From: Candidatus Contendibacter sp.
GTDB taxonomy: Bacteria > Pseudomonadota > Gammaproteobacteria > Competibacterales > Competibacteraceae
Direction of reading: 5' to 3'
Assembly (NCBI GenBank): GCA_029624765.1
Contig: JARSSO010000019.1
Location: 1 to 64,000, forward strand
DNA: 64,000 nt
The notes under the pieces are model-generated. The model saw only the letters and a program-made list of their open reading frames with translations. It was not told the origin of the DNA and did no database searches. Positions 15,641-24,093 of this stretch are shown here, in pieces (within the stretch, counting starts at the first letter, position 1; each line of letters begins with the position of its first letter). The translations under genes were made by a program, and so were the position numbers.

Positions 15641-18222
15641 TGATCCTCGACGCCCTCGTCAACCAGTTCGCGCAGCGCTTCCAGCACGAGAAGCGGGCGC
15701 GGGTCTGTCTCTGGTTCGACGAACGGCGCGAGTTTATCCGGCTGCTTCCGGCGCTGCGCGAGCGCCTGAAAGCGATGGCGCGTGCCCCGTTTCGCCTGCT
15801 CGAATACGACGAAGCGACGCAACACGGCCAGGTCTGGTTGAAGTACCAGATCCACCGCGCGCTCGAAGCCGCCGAGCTTCCCGAACGAAACCAGCTTCGC
15901 TTCGTCATCTACCTCCCCCTGTCCGAAGACCGCCTCGATCACGGCGGCCCGGCGGGCGAGCCACCGCTCGATTTACTCGCCGAATACCGGCTGACCGGTA
16001 TCCCGTGGCGGATCGGCGGCAAGCGCCCGACACTCTTCGGCTTCCTGCGCCAGGCCGGAGTCTCGCTTCCCGATGGCCCGGCCGAGCAGCGCCGGCTGTA
16101 CGACCATGGCGCCGACTCGCTGCTCGCGAAGTACGTCGCCAAGTTCATCAATCGCCCGTCCGCCTTCTGGACGACCCCGCTGACGCCCGAACTGGCGCAA
16201 TCCCGTTTGATCGGAGACGCCGACCAGACCCTCCTCGATTTGGCGGTCGATCCCGATGGAACGTGGAACAGCCTGCAGGAGAAAGGGCTGGACCGCGAGT
16301 TCCTGGAGATGGTCCGGGAACGGTACGGTTTCGAAGCCGACACCGCAACGCCCGCCGCCTGGGTTCGCGAGTTTGTTGCGCTCCTCGCGCTCACCGAGAC
16401 CTTTCTGGGTTACGGCGAGCCGCGCGATTTTCCGTTCGCGGACCGGCTGCCGCCCGTGCCGTTGCGCCCGCACCATGTCCAGCTCCTGCAACGCTGGCTG
16501 CGAGACACCGAGAGCCGTGCCGCCTGGGATCGGTGGGTCGAGGAGGTCGAGACCCAGATCGACCTCTCCGCGTGGGCGCGAGGGCGGGCGGGACTGTCTT
16601 TTGGTTTTCCCCATCTGGTCCGACTGCGCTGGGACGAGGTGCGGCACGCCTTCGAAGAGGCCGCTCCGAAAGCCTCCACCACGGCGGAGTTCTTCGAGCG
16701 AAATCGCGACCTGATCGCCAGGGAGACGGAATTCGGCAAGGCGAGCCCTGTCCCCATCGGCGCGTGGTCGCTCCTGAAGGACTTGGGAACGTTTCTCCAG
16801 GCTTGCGAGAACGGCCACGCCCAGATTGACGCGGCCACAACCTCGACGGACTTCGCGCGCCTCTACGTGGAGGGAGCGCCCGCCATCGAGCTTCAGCACA
16901 TTCGAATTCGCTACCGCGCCGAAGAACACCATCTCCCGACGGCCGCGCGGGTGGCGGACCGGGTCTACGCGGACTACGCGAACGCCCTCAACACGGGGTT
17001 TTTCCAGCGGCTGGTCGCGGCGGGATCGGCCGCGGTCCCGGGATTACCCAACGTGACGGCGCACCTGGAACAACGGCTCTGGCGCGCCAGGGGACGGCGC
17101 GCCGTCATCATCGTGGACGCCCTCCGGTACGACTGGGCGTTCGCGATCAAGGAGCTGCTCCGCGAGCAGGAGGTCACCATCGAGCCGGCCGTCGCCCTGT
17201 TGCCGACCGTGACGCCCATCGGCATGACGGCGCTGCTGCCCCTCGCCGGCGCGAAGGTCGCGCTCGAGGTGAAGGGCAACAGCCTTCATCCCAGGGTGGA
17301 TGGCAAGGACACCTCGGTTCTCTCGAACCGCATCGCCTACCTCGAGACGTTCGGCGCGACGTGCATGGAAATCGCCGCCGCCGAGGCGGCCGGCGATGTG
17401 CCCAAAGGTGCTGGCGATCTCCTGGTGGTCTTCGGCCATGACGCCGTGGATCACATCGGTCACGGTGAAGCCCAGAGCCTCGTCCGCCATGTCCAGCTCG
17501 AGGTGGACCGGCTCGCGCGCCTCATCCGTAAACTCCATCGCTGGGGCTACTCGGCGGTGCATGTCATCACCGACCACGGCTTCATCCTGCTCGACGAAGC
17601 CCGGCTTCCGGAGGTGGTTCCATGCGACAAGGACTGGTGCCACGCGCGCAAGGAGCGCTTCGCCCTGGTGCCGGCCGCGGCTGATCTGCCGGTGGCGACG
17701 TTCCCGTTCGCCTGGGACCCGGCGGTGAAAGTGGCCGTGCCGCCGGGACTCGCTTTCTTCAAGGCCGAGAAATCCTTCTCGCACGGTGGCGCATCGCTTC
17801 AGGAACTCATCATTCCCCACCTGATCTCCAGGAGCCGCGCGGGCATGGAGAAGCGCATCGGCGTCGAAGTCGTTCTTCCGACCTTCGAACTGATGCGGAC
17901 CGCCGTGAAGGTGGTGATCCGTCCCCAATTGTCCGCGACCGCGGCCAGCGGCCAGATGCCGCTCTTCACCGAGACCGGCCGCACGCTTGCCCTGGACGTC
18001 CAGCGTGCCGACGCGACCGGCCAGCGCGCCTCGGTCCTGGCGACGGGTCCGAAGGAAGTGCGCCTCGAACCCAAGGACAAGGAGCAGGCCGTGACCCTCT
18101 TTTTCCACACGGCGGCGTCCTTCCAGAAGGGCGAACTGCTCGACCTCGACCTCCGCGACGTCGACACGACCGAGCAGTTCCCGCCCGGCGGCATCAAGCT
18201 GACCGTGGGGAGAGACATGTGA
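15640..18222 (+). CDS. pglZ: PglZ, BREX alkaline-phosphatase-superfamily protein
   Basis: 860 residues from the ATG at 15640, which overlaps the preceding stop; the frame is open upstream to 15166, but that part lies inside pglX. The PglZ phosphatase-like domain is recognised by VIIVDALRYDW near residue 490 and HVITDHGFILLDEA near residue 640, which supply metal-binding Asp and His residues, plus GHDAVDHIGHGE. PglZ is a core BREX component, essential with PglX for methylation and defence. A spacing of seven bases to brxL indicates one transcript. Confidence 0.92.
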   Translation: MILDALVNQFAQRFQHEKRARVCLWFDERREFIRLLPALRERLKAMARAPFRLLEYDEATQHGQVWLKYQIHRALEAAELPERNQLRFVIYLPLSEDRLDHGGPAGEPPLDLLAEYRLTGIPWRIGGKRPTLFGFLRQAGVSLPDGPAEQRRLYDHGADSLLAKYVAKFINRPSAFWTTPLTPELAQSRLIGDADQTLLDLAVDPDGTWNSLQEKGLDREFLEMVRERYGFEADTATPAAWVREFVALLALTETFLGYGEPRDFPFADRLPPVPLRPHHVQLLQRWLRDTESRAAWDRWVEEVETQIDLSAWARGRAGLSFGFPHLVRLRWDEVRHAFEEAAPKASTTAEFFERNRDLIARETEFGKASPVPIGAWSLLKDLGTFLQACENGHAQIDAATTSTDFARLYVEGAPAIELQHIRIRYRAEEHHLPTAARVADRVYADYANALNTGFFQRLVAAGSAAVPGLPNVTAHLEQRLWRARGRRAVIIVDALRYDWAFAIKELLREQEVTIEPAVALLPTVTPIGMTALLPLAGAKVALEVKGNSLHPRVDGKDTSVLSNRIAYLETFGATCMEIAAAEAAGDVPKGAGDLLVVFGHDAVDHIGHGEAQSLVRHVQLEVDRLARLIRKLHRWGYSAVHVITDHGFILLDEARLPEVVPCDKDWCHARKERFALVPAAADLPVATFPFAWDPAVKVAVPPGLAFFKAEKSFSHGGASLQELIIPHLISRSRAGMEKRIGVEVVLPTFELMRTAVKVVIRPQLSATAASGQMPLFTETGRTLALDVQRADATGQRASVLATGPKEVRLEPKDKEQAVTLFFHTAASFQKGELLDLDLRDVDTTEQFPPGGIKLTVGRDM

Positions 18223-18229
18223 GGACCGC

Positions 18230-20284
18230 ATGAACGACGAAACGCTGCAACTCGACGAACTCGACCGCCTGGCCACCGAGACCTTTCCCGGCCTGGTCGT
18301 GCGCAAGGATCTCCTGCGGAGGATGCGCAGCGCGTTCGGCGTCCCGGCGTTCGTCATCGAATTTCTGCTCGGCAAGTACTGTGCGTCCACCGACGAAGAG
18401 GTGATCCGCGAGGGGTTGGAGTTCGTGCGGGAGACGCTCGCGGCGAAGTACGTCAAGCCCGACGAGCGCGAAGCGGTGAAGTCGTCGATCAAGCAGCACA
18501 CGACCTACGAAATCATCGACAAGATTTCGGTGCGTCTGGTCGAGACGCACGACAAGTATTGGGCGCGCCTGGCCAACCTCAACCTCGATTACATCAACAT
18601 CGACGACCGCCTGGTCCGCGAGCATGACCGGTTGCTCATGGGAGGCATCTGGGCCGAAATCGTCCTGCGCTACGACGACGCGTTCATCTTCAAGGGCCAG
18701 AACCGCCCGTTCTTCGTGGAGAGCCTGCGGCCCATCCAGCTCTCGACGCGCAACGTCGAGAGCTTGGTCGCCGCGCGGCGACGGTTCACCACGGAGCAGT
18801 GGCTCGACCTTCTGCTGCGCTCGATGGGCTACGAGCCGGGGCATCCGTACTACACGCGACGGCGCAAGCTGCATTACATGCTCCGCCTCGTCCCCTTTGT
18901 CGAGAAGAATTACAACCTCGTCGAACTTGGACCGCGGGGAACCGGCAAGAGCTTCGTGTACCAGCAGTTGAGCCCGTACTGTCACCTGATCTCGGGGGGG
19001 CAGACGACGACGGCCCAGATGTTCGTCAACCTCGGTACCGGTCAGCGTGGTCTGGTCGCCCTGTGGGATGTCGTCGCGTTCGATGAGGCCGCCGGCATTC
19101 GTTTCACCGACAAGAACGGCCTCAACATCATGAAGGGCTACATGGAGGACGGTGCGTTCAGCCGGGGCCGCGACATCATCACGGCCGAGGGCGCCATCGT
19201 CTTCGTGGGCAACATCGACGGCGATATCGAGACCATCGTCCGCACGTCCAATCTCTTCTATCCCATGCCCAAGGAGATGGACACCGCCTTCTACGACCGC
19301 ATCCATGCTTATGTGCCGGGCTGGGAGTTCCAGAAAACATCGGATGCCGCCTACACCGACCATTTCGGCCTGGTGACCGACTACCTGGCGGAGGTCTTCC
19401 GCGAGCTGCGCAAGCGTAGCTATGGCGACTACGCGGACCAGCACTTCCGCTTCGGCGCGCACCTCGGCGGGCGCGACCAGAAGGCGGCGCGAAAAACGGT
19501 CTCCGGGTTGATCAAACTCCTGCACCCCGACGGTGAGGTGAAGAAGGAGGAACTCGAGGAGTACCTCGCGTTGGCGATGGAGATGCGTCGGCGCGTCAAG
19601 GAGCAACTCAAGAAGATGGGTGGTCTCGAGTACTGGGACACAAGCTTCTCGTATATCGACAAGGAGTCAGGGCAGGAGACCTTCGTCCGCGTCCCGGAGA
19701 TGGGCGGCGGCGCCCTGATCGCCGAGGGCGGACTCCCGCCGGGCAGCGTCTATACCATCGGAACCGACGCCGCCGATCACCGGCTCGCGCTCTTCCTCCT
19801 GCAAACGCAGATGAACCGTGGGTCGGGCCGGATCATCCCGCTCGGAAATCTCTCCACCAAAATGAAGGAAGCCATCAAGACGGCGGATGCCTACCTCAAG
19901 GCCAACCTCAAAAACCTCGGGATCGATTACGACCTTAAGGCCTACGACTTCACCGTCCAGGCCATCAACTTGAATCAGGCCAAGGAAGGCGCGGAGACCG
20001 CCGTCGCTTTCTTTATCGCCCTGGTGTCTTGTCTGCTGGCCAAGCCCATCCAGGACCAGACCGTCGTTCTCGGCGAGATGAGCGTGCAGGGCATGCTGCT
20101 GAAGGTGTCGGCGCTCCCCGAGCGGATGCAGCTCGCCGTCGAGGCTGGCGCGAAGCGTATCCTGATCCCGAGCGAGAACAAACGGGATGTCGCCGAGGTC
20201 CCCGACGCGATCCTGACCGCAATCCAGTGGCAGTTCTACGACTCGCCGACCAAGGCGGCGATCCTCGCAATCGGGATGGGTTGA
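18230..20284 (+). CDS. brxL: BrxL, BREX AAA+ ATPase with Lon-like domain
   Basis: 684 residues. The AAA+ Walker A GPRGTGKS lies near residue 235, followed by a Walker B-like region WDVVAFDEAAG and the sensor-type segment FVGNIDGD. The C-terminal third resembles the Lon protease domain (GEMSVQGMLLKVSALPERMQLAVEAGA). BrxL of type I systems forms large DNA-binding rings and is needed for phage exclusion but not for methylation. It is the last gene of the operon and its length is normal. Confidence 0.92.
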   Translation: MNDETLQLDELDRLATETFPGLVVRKDLLRRMRSAFGVPAFVIEFLLGKYCASTDEEVIREGLEFVRETLAAKYVKPDEREAVKSSIKQHTTYEIIDKISVRLVETHDKYWARLANLNLDYINIDDRLVREHDRLLMGGIWAEIVLRYDDAFIFKGQNRPFFVESLRPIQLSTRNVESLVAARRRFTTEQWLDLLLRSMGYEPGHPYYTRRRKLHYMLRLVPFVEKNYNLVELGPRGTGKSFVYQQLSPYCHLISGGQTTTAQMFVNLGTGQRGLVALWDVVAFDEAAGIRFTDKNGLNIMKGYMEDGAFSRGRDIITAEGAIVFVGNIDGDIETIVRTSNLFYPMPKEMDTAFYDRIHAYVPGWEFQKTSDAAYTDHFGLVTDYLAEVFRELRKRSYGDYADQHFRFGAHLGGRDQKAARKTVSGLIKLLHPDGEVKKEELEEYLALAMEMRRRVKEQLKKMGGLEYWDTSFSYIDKESGQETFVRVPEMGGGALIAEGGLPPGSVYTIGTDAADHRLALFLLQTQMNRGSGRIIPLGNLSTKMKEAIKTADAYLKANLKNLGIDYDLKAYDFTVQAINLNQAKEGAETAVAFFIALVSCLLAKPIQDQTVVLGEMSVQGMLLKVSALPERMQLAVEAGAKRILIPSENKRDVAEVPDAILTAIQWQFYDSPTKAAILAIGMG

Positions 20285-20679
20285 AGCGGAGATATCAGTT
20301 GATGACGCGTGACTGGGAAAGCGCCTCCAGGGCGTGGAGCAAGCCGCTCACGGTGACAGCGGCGCGCGGTTGGTAGCAAGTCAGATTATTTATACCATCA
20401 TCTAATTCAAAACTCCTATCCTTCAATACTTCGGACAATTCTAACAATCACAATCAAAAGGTTAGCCTCCATAGGAGGTATTAAATCACACTCAGGGGTT
20501 GACCGGAGTTTGATAAAAATAACTTGCTGATTTTGCTCGATCTGCTGCCGATGCTCGAAGCGCTGATTTTTCAAAAAGTTTCATACGTCATCCGCCACGA
20601 GGCTGAAAACCAAAACTGTCCGAACCATTGATCCTTGGGGTTGTAAGCCGGAACCGCCGAAAATTCCGTCACGCCCACT
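20285..20679. other. AT-richer gene-free stretch downstream of brxL
   Basis: 395 bases with no plausible gene. Base composition falls sharply after about 20380, in contrast with the BREX operon, which suggests a junction between DNA of different origin. A small CCTCC-ATA-GGAGG hairpin is at about 20466-20480. No repeat matching the other side of the BREX operon was found, so integration ends could not be defined. Confidence 0.5.
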
Positions 20680-21222
20680 TCAGCCTGCAAGCTTCTTGAT
20701 GCGCTCGGCAAGGCGTCCGAACGCTTCATTCACGTACTCCAATGCCATAGGTTCTGCGCCCTGCGCACGTAAAGCACTTTTGAAGCTTTCCAGATCGGAA
20801 AGCCATTGCTGATGGAGCTTGTCCATCTCATGGACTTGAGGCTGAGCGACTTTTGCGTTGCCGCTTTCAAGAAAAGCCTGATAACCGCGCTCCAGGGTGG
20901 CCGCCGTTGTCAGCAAGTGAGCCGCCCGTTGCTGGTGCGGTTCGGAAAGCGTGGCCAGGCCGTCATAGGGCCGCGATCCCTTCTGGCGTTCGGCTTCAAA
21001 CGCTTCTTCCATGATGAGGGCGTAGCGGTAGAACCCAGGGAATTCGTGGGACAGCGCAAGGAGTTGATGGTCGGTGGTCCCGACCCAGATCTGGTGCAGA
21101 TCGGGCACGTATCCCATCATGCGATGGATGATGGCCGGAGCGTCGTTGACCCCTTGGGCCGCAAGCTGTTGCATGTGCTGATCCATCTTCGCCGCCAGTC
21201 GGCGAAATTCATTCATGCTCAT
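20680..21222 (-). CDS. Hypothetical protein, helical
   Basis: 180 residues, mostly helical and charged, containing VPDLHQIWVGTTDHQLLALSHEFPGFYRYA and a Gln/Glu-rich central part. No transmembrane segment or signal peptide. I do not recognise the family. The start at 21222 (MSMNEF) or the second Met two codons later are both possible. It lies between the BREX operon and the disrupted yafQ toxin gene on the same strand as the toxin-antitoxin pair. Confidence 0.6.
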   Translation of the reverse strand: MSMNEFRRLAAKMDQHMQQLAAQGVNDAPAIIHRMMGYVPDLHQIWVGTTDHQLLALSHEFPGFYRYALIMEEAFEAERQKGSRPYDGLATLSEPHQQRAAHLLTTAATLERGYQAFLESGNAKVAQPQVHEMDKLHQQWLSDLESFKSALRAQGAEPMALEYVNEAFGRLAERIKKLAG

Positions 21223-21262
21223 GCCTATCCTTCATCCTTCCATCATCGTCGTGTCTGCTAGG

Positions 21263-21355
21263 TCATAGACCCAACTCGCTATGCGAGCCGAGGCGCACGA
21301 GCTGCAACACCTCGCCATCGGGCTTCCGGTAGATCAACACCAGGTCGGGCTTGAC
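21263..21355 (-). pseudogene. yafQ: 3' fragment of yafQ toxin gene, cut off by IS3-family insertion
   Basis: Reading the minus strand, this encodes VKPDLVLIYRKPDGEVLQLV followed by RLGSHSELGL and a stop, the typical C-terminus of YafQ/RelE-family mRNA interferases, including the conserved RxGSHSELF-like end. It joins exactly with the 5' fragment at 22617-22805 if the IS (21356-22616) and one copy of the 3-base duplication are removed, giving a 92-residue toxin. Confidence 0.85.
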
Positions 21356-21422
21356 TATGATGCTCCCCGTATTTCAGACCACTGATTAAGATGGTCGGCC
21401 TCAACGACAGGCTAGACGAAAT

Positions 21423-21728
21423 ATGGCGATGCGCAAGAAGCATAGTGTGGAATTCAAGGTCAAGGTGGCGGTGGACGCCATCCGGCAACTGAAGACCGTC
21501 AATGAGTTGACGACGGAATACGGCGTCCACGCCACCCAGATCACGACCTGGAAGAAGCAGGCCCTGGCGGCGATTCCCGCAGCCTTTTCCGGTAAGCCAG
21601 GACCTGCGGATGACCGCCAGCAGGCGGAAATCGACGAGTTGCACCGCCAGATCGGGCAATTGATTGCCGAACGGGACTGGCTCAAAAAAAAGTCCTCGGC
21701 GCTGCCGTCGCGGCCCGGAAAGACCTGA
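21423..21728 (+). CDS. IS3-family transposase OrfA
   Basis: 101 residues: an N-terminal helix-turn-helix (KHSVEFKVKVAVDAIR... GVHATQITTWKKQAL) that recognises the element ends, then a leucine-zipper-like helix (QAEIDELHRQIGQLIAERDWLKKK). The A8G tract at 21685-21693 near its end is the probable site of -1 ribosomal slippage that produces the OrfAB fusion transposase. Confidence 0.9.
   Translation: MAMRKKHSVEFKVKVAVDAIRQLKTVNELTTEYGVHATQITTWKKQALAAIPAAFSGKPGPADDRQQAEIDELHRQIGQLIAERDWLKKKSSALPSRPGKT
21685..21693 (+). promoter_or_regulatory. Programmed -1 frameshift site (A8G)
   Basis: Eight A residues followed by G, near the end of OrfA and before the OrfB frame. This is the canonical slippery sequence of IS3-family elements; the downstream frame is open through it. 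Confidence 0.75.
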
Positions 21729-21748
21729 TTGACCCGCACGACGAGGCG

Positions 21749-22585
21749 TTGAGCGTGCGGTGGCAATGCCGGTTGCTGGGCGTGAACCGATCAGGCCTGT
21801 ACTACCGGCCGACGGGCGAAAGCGCGGACAACCTGGTGCTGATGCGCCTGTTGGACGAGCAATACACGCGGACACCCTACTATGGCGTGCGGCGGATGGT
21901 GGCCCACTTACGGCAGTCGGGGCATGAGGTCAACCCCAAGCGGGTCCGGCGATTGTTGCGCACGATGGGCCTGGCGGCGGTCTACCCGAAGCCCGCCCTC
22001 AGCCAACCCCACCCGGATCATGCGGTCTACCCGTACTTGCTGCGCGGGTTGGTCATCGACCGCTGCGACCAGGTGTGGAGCACCGATATCACGTATGTTC
22101 GACTGGCGGCCGGCTTTGTCTACCTGATGGCCGTCATCGACTGGTACAGCCGCTACGTGCTCGGCTGGGCGCTCAGCACCACGCTGGACGCGGACTTTTG
22201 CATCGACGCGGTGGAACAACTCCTGGCCCGGAAGCAATGTGAGATTTTCAACACCGACCAGGGGGCTCAGTTCACCACCACGCGCTTCACCCGTCCGCTG
22301 CTGGATCGGGGGATTAAGGTGAGCATGGACGGACGTGGGCGGGCCTTGGACAATATCTTCGTGGAGCGACTCTGGCGAACGGTCAAGTATGAATATGTCT
22401 ATTTGCAGGACATCCCGACGGTTCGGGCGGCCTGGCTGGGGTTGCGGGATTTCTTCCACTTCTACAATTACGAACGGTTACACCAATCTTTGGACTATCG
22501 GACACCGGCCGAAGTGTACTTCGGCAACCAACCAGCTTGTGGAGAGCAGGATACTTATCAACCCGCCACTATCTTAATTTCTTGA
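21749..22585 (+). CDS. IS3-family transposase OrfB (DDE integrase domain)
   Basis: 278 residues from the first ATG; in use it is probably made as the C-terminal part of the OrfAB frameshift product. The DDE triad is visible: Asp in STDITYV, Asp in FNTDQGAQFT and Glu in ALDNIFVERLWRTVKYE, with the usual HTH_21 segment near the N-terminus (YYGVRRMVAHLR). It looks intact, so the element may be active. Confidence 0.92.
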   Translation: MSVRWQCRLLGVNRSGLYYRPTGESADNLVLMRLLDEQYTRTPYYGVRRMVAHLRQSGHEVNPKRVRRLLRTMGLAAVYPKPALSQPHPDHAVYPYLLRGLVIDRCDQVWSTDITYVRLAAGFVYLMAVIDWYSRYVLGWALSTTLDADFCIDAVEQLLARKQCEIFNTDQGAQFTTTRFTRPLLDRGIKVSMDGRGRALDNIFVERLWRTVKYEYVYLQDIPTVRAAWLGLRDFFHFYNYERLHQSLDYRTPAEVYFGNQPACGEQDTYQPATILIS

Positions 22586-22616
22586 TATTTTGGTCTTGAC
22601 AATGGGGAGTACCTTA

Positions 22617-22805
22617 GACGTGACAGTCTCGGTGATCCTTCCAGTCGCCGGTCAGCGCGTGGTCGCGGTGACGCGGCTCCAGCGGCAGGTCATCTGCCAA
22701 GGCTTTCACGATGGGCATCAGTTCCGCATCGAGCATGGCGCGGCGCCCCTTGGCTTCTCGCTGGTAATCGCGCTTGAATTGGCCGGTGCGCTCAATCCTT
22801 CGCAT
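22617..22805 (-). pseudogene. yafQ: 5' fragment of yafQ toxin gene
   Basis: Encodes the first 63 residues of a YafQ-type toxin, beginning MRRIERTGQFKRDYQREAKG and including LPLEPRHRDHALTGDWKDHR, the conserved H-x-L-x-G-x-W block. It runs straight into the IS end. The start overlaps the dinJ stop by 14 bases, the usual arrangement for antitoxin-toxin pairs. Without the last 30 residues, which carry catalytic positions, the toxin should be inactive. Confidence 0.88.
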
Positions 22806-23055
22806 GCAAGTCCGCCATCAGCGCCTCGACGCTATCGAAGCGCTTGAGGTTACCGGCGCGGGCCTCGCGCATGGCCGCAAGGGTGGTTTCGTTCGGCACC
22901 AACGGCTCGAACGGCAGCGCCTTCTCGCGGGCGATGCGGGTCAGCAGGAGGCGGAACGCATCGGACACGGTGAGGCCCATCGCCGCCAACACCGTCGATG
23001 CTTCTTCCTTGATGTGCTCGTCGATGCGGGCACGGACAACCGTGTTTTCAGACAT
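22792..23055 (-). CDS. dinJ: DinJ/RelB-family antitoxin
   Basis: 87 residues from the ATG at 23055: N-terminal ribbon-helix-helix (NTVVRARIDEHIKEEASTVLAAMGLTVSDAFRLLLTRIA) that binds its own promoter, then a toxin-wrapping C-terminal tail (LKRFDSVEALMADLHAKD). The frame is open upstream to 23148, but AAGAGA lies before the ATG at 23055 and the family starts there. Its toxin partner downstream is broken by an IS, so this is an orphan antitoxin that could still neutralise YafQ homologues from elsewhere. Confidence 0.88.
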   Translation of the reverse strand: MSENTVVRARIDEHIKEEASTVLAAMGLTVSDAFRLLLTRIAREKALPFEPLVPNETTLAAMREARAGNLKRFDSVEALMADLHAKD

Positions 23056-23268
23056 GAGGTGATTCTCTTGGGGAATGTGGGCCATATTGTAGCCCAAATA
23101 TCTGCAATGCACATCCAGTTCGGTGCTTTGACGGATGTCGCCAAACACCTGTTTTTCGATAGGGCAACGATCGGAGCAAAAAATCCCCGATTTCGGGTGG
23201 TTAAGGAGTACGAAAAACCCGGCCGGATTGCTAGACTGTCCGGAAATTCCATTTGGGGGTTTTCGGAT

Positions 23269-23835
23269 ATGTTGATCGGTTACATGCGAGTGTCGTCCGA
23301 CTCCGACCGGCAGACCACCGACCTGCAGCGGGATGCATTATTGGCGGCGGGGGTGGACGAGCGCCATCTGTTCCAGGACAAGGCCAGCGGCGCCCGTGAC
23401 GACCGACCGGGTCTGGCCCAGGCACTGGCGTTTCTCCGGCCGGGGGACGTGTTGGTGGTGTGGAAGTTGGACCGGTTGGGGCGGTCGCTGCCCCACCTGA
23501 TCGAAATTGTGAATGGGTTGAAGACCGCCAGGGTCGGCTTTCGCTCGCTGACCGAGCAGATGGATACCGCGACCCCGCACGGGGAGCTGCTGTTTCACTT
23601 GTTCGGGGCGCTGGCGCAGTATGAGCGGGCCTTGACCCAGGAACGGATCAAGGCGGGCCTGGCGGCGGCCCGGCGGCGGGGCCGGGCCGGCGGGCGGCCA
23701 CGAGCCCTCGATGCGGAGCGTCTGGAGGCGGTTCGGGCGGCTTTGGGTCGGGGAGAAAGCAAGGCGGCGGTGTGCCGGACCTTCGGGATTCCGCGGAGTA
23801 CCCTTTATGATGCGCTGGGGCGAGCGGGGGACTGA
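23269..23835 (+). CDS. Serine recombinase (resolvase/invertase family)
   Basis: 188 residues from the ATG at 23269. The catalytic N-terminus is MLIGYMRVSS with the nucleophile Ser9 or Ser10; VVWKLDRLGRSLPHLIEIV and the ALAQYERALTQERIKAGL region with helix E are typical. A C-terminal Hin-type helix-turn-helix (SKAAVCRTFGIPRSTLYDAL) completes it. Such enzymes resolve plasmid multimers or transposon cointegrates or invert segments. Upstream DNA (23090-23268) is the likely place for a res site, but I could not define subsites. Confidence 0.88.
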   Translation: MLIGYMRVSSDSDRQTTDLQRDALLAAGVDERHLFQDKASGARDDRPGLAQALAFLRPGDVLVVWKLDRLGRSLPHLIEIVNGLKTARVGFRSLTEQMDTATPHGELLFHLFGALAQYERALTQERIKAGLAAARRRGRAGGRPRALDAERLEAVRAALGRGESKAAVCRTFGIPRSTLYDALGRAGD

Positions 23836-23965
23836 GCTGTTTGTAAACTAAAAACGTGGTGATGATATAAAGGCGAAGACTGGACGCAGAGCAGACTCTT
23901 GGTCACATTTTACCAGGGGGATCAGAGGGACTTATACCGTTTCTCGATAGGTTTGATTGAAACGG

Positions 23966-24045
23966 GTAGGCTGGGTTGGAGCGAAGCGGAAACCCAGCCG
24001 TCGGCTGAGCGATGCTGGGATTCGCTCCGCTTCATCCCAGCCTAC
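23966..24045. repeat. MITE-like palindromic element
   Basis: An imperfect 80-base palindrome. The left arm starts GTAGGCTGGGTTGGAGCGAAG and the right arm is its near-complement ending CATCCCAGCCTAC; the arms pair at most positions around a short centre. Elements of this form (GTAGGNTGGG...CCCANCCTAC) are dispersed in many gammaproteobacterial genomes. It sits in the 258-base spacer between the recombinase and ardC. Confidence 0.7.
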
Positions 24046-24093
24046 ACGGTAAAAGTCAAAATCTACCGGGAATTGGTATTACTCAATAAAGGA

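Larger units (their letters stand above)
21356..22616 (+). mobile_element. IS3-family insertion sequence, complete
   Basis: 1261 bases bounded by imperfect terminal inverted repeats: left TATGATGCTCCCCGT, right (reverse complement) TAAGGTACTCCCCAT. A 3-base duplication GAC flanks it at 21353-21355 and 22617-22619. It contains the two overlapping transposase frames expected of IS3 elements and an A-rich slippery site. The element interrupts a yafQ-type toxin gene. The intact ends and clean duplication suggest a fairly recent insertion. Confidence 0.92.

Noticed and set aside
23090..23268. res site of the serine recombinase
   Set aside because: Several TGTCCG/CGGATA-like and GATTTCGGG pieces are present, but no three-subsite arrangement could be defined by eye.
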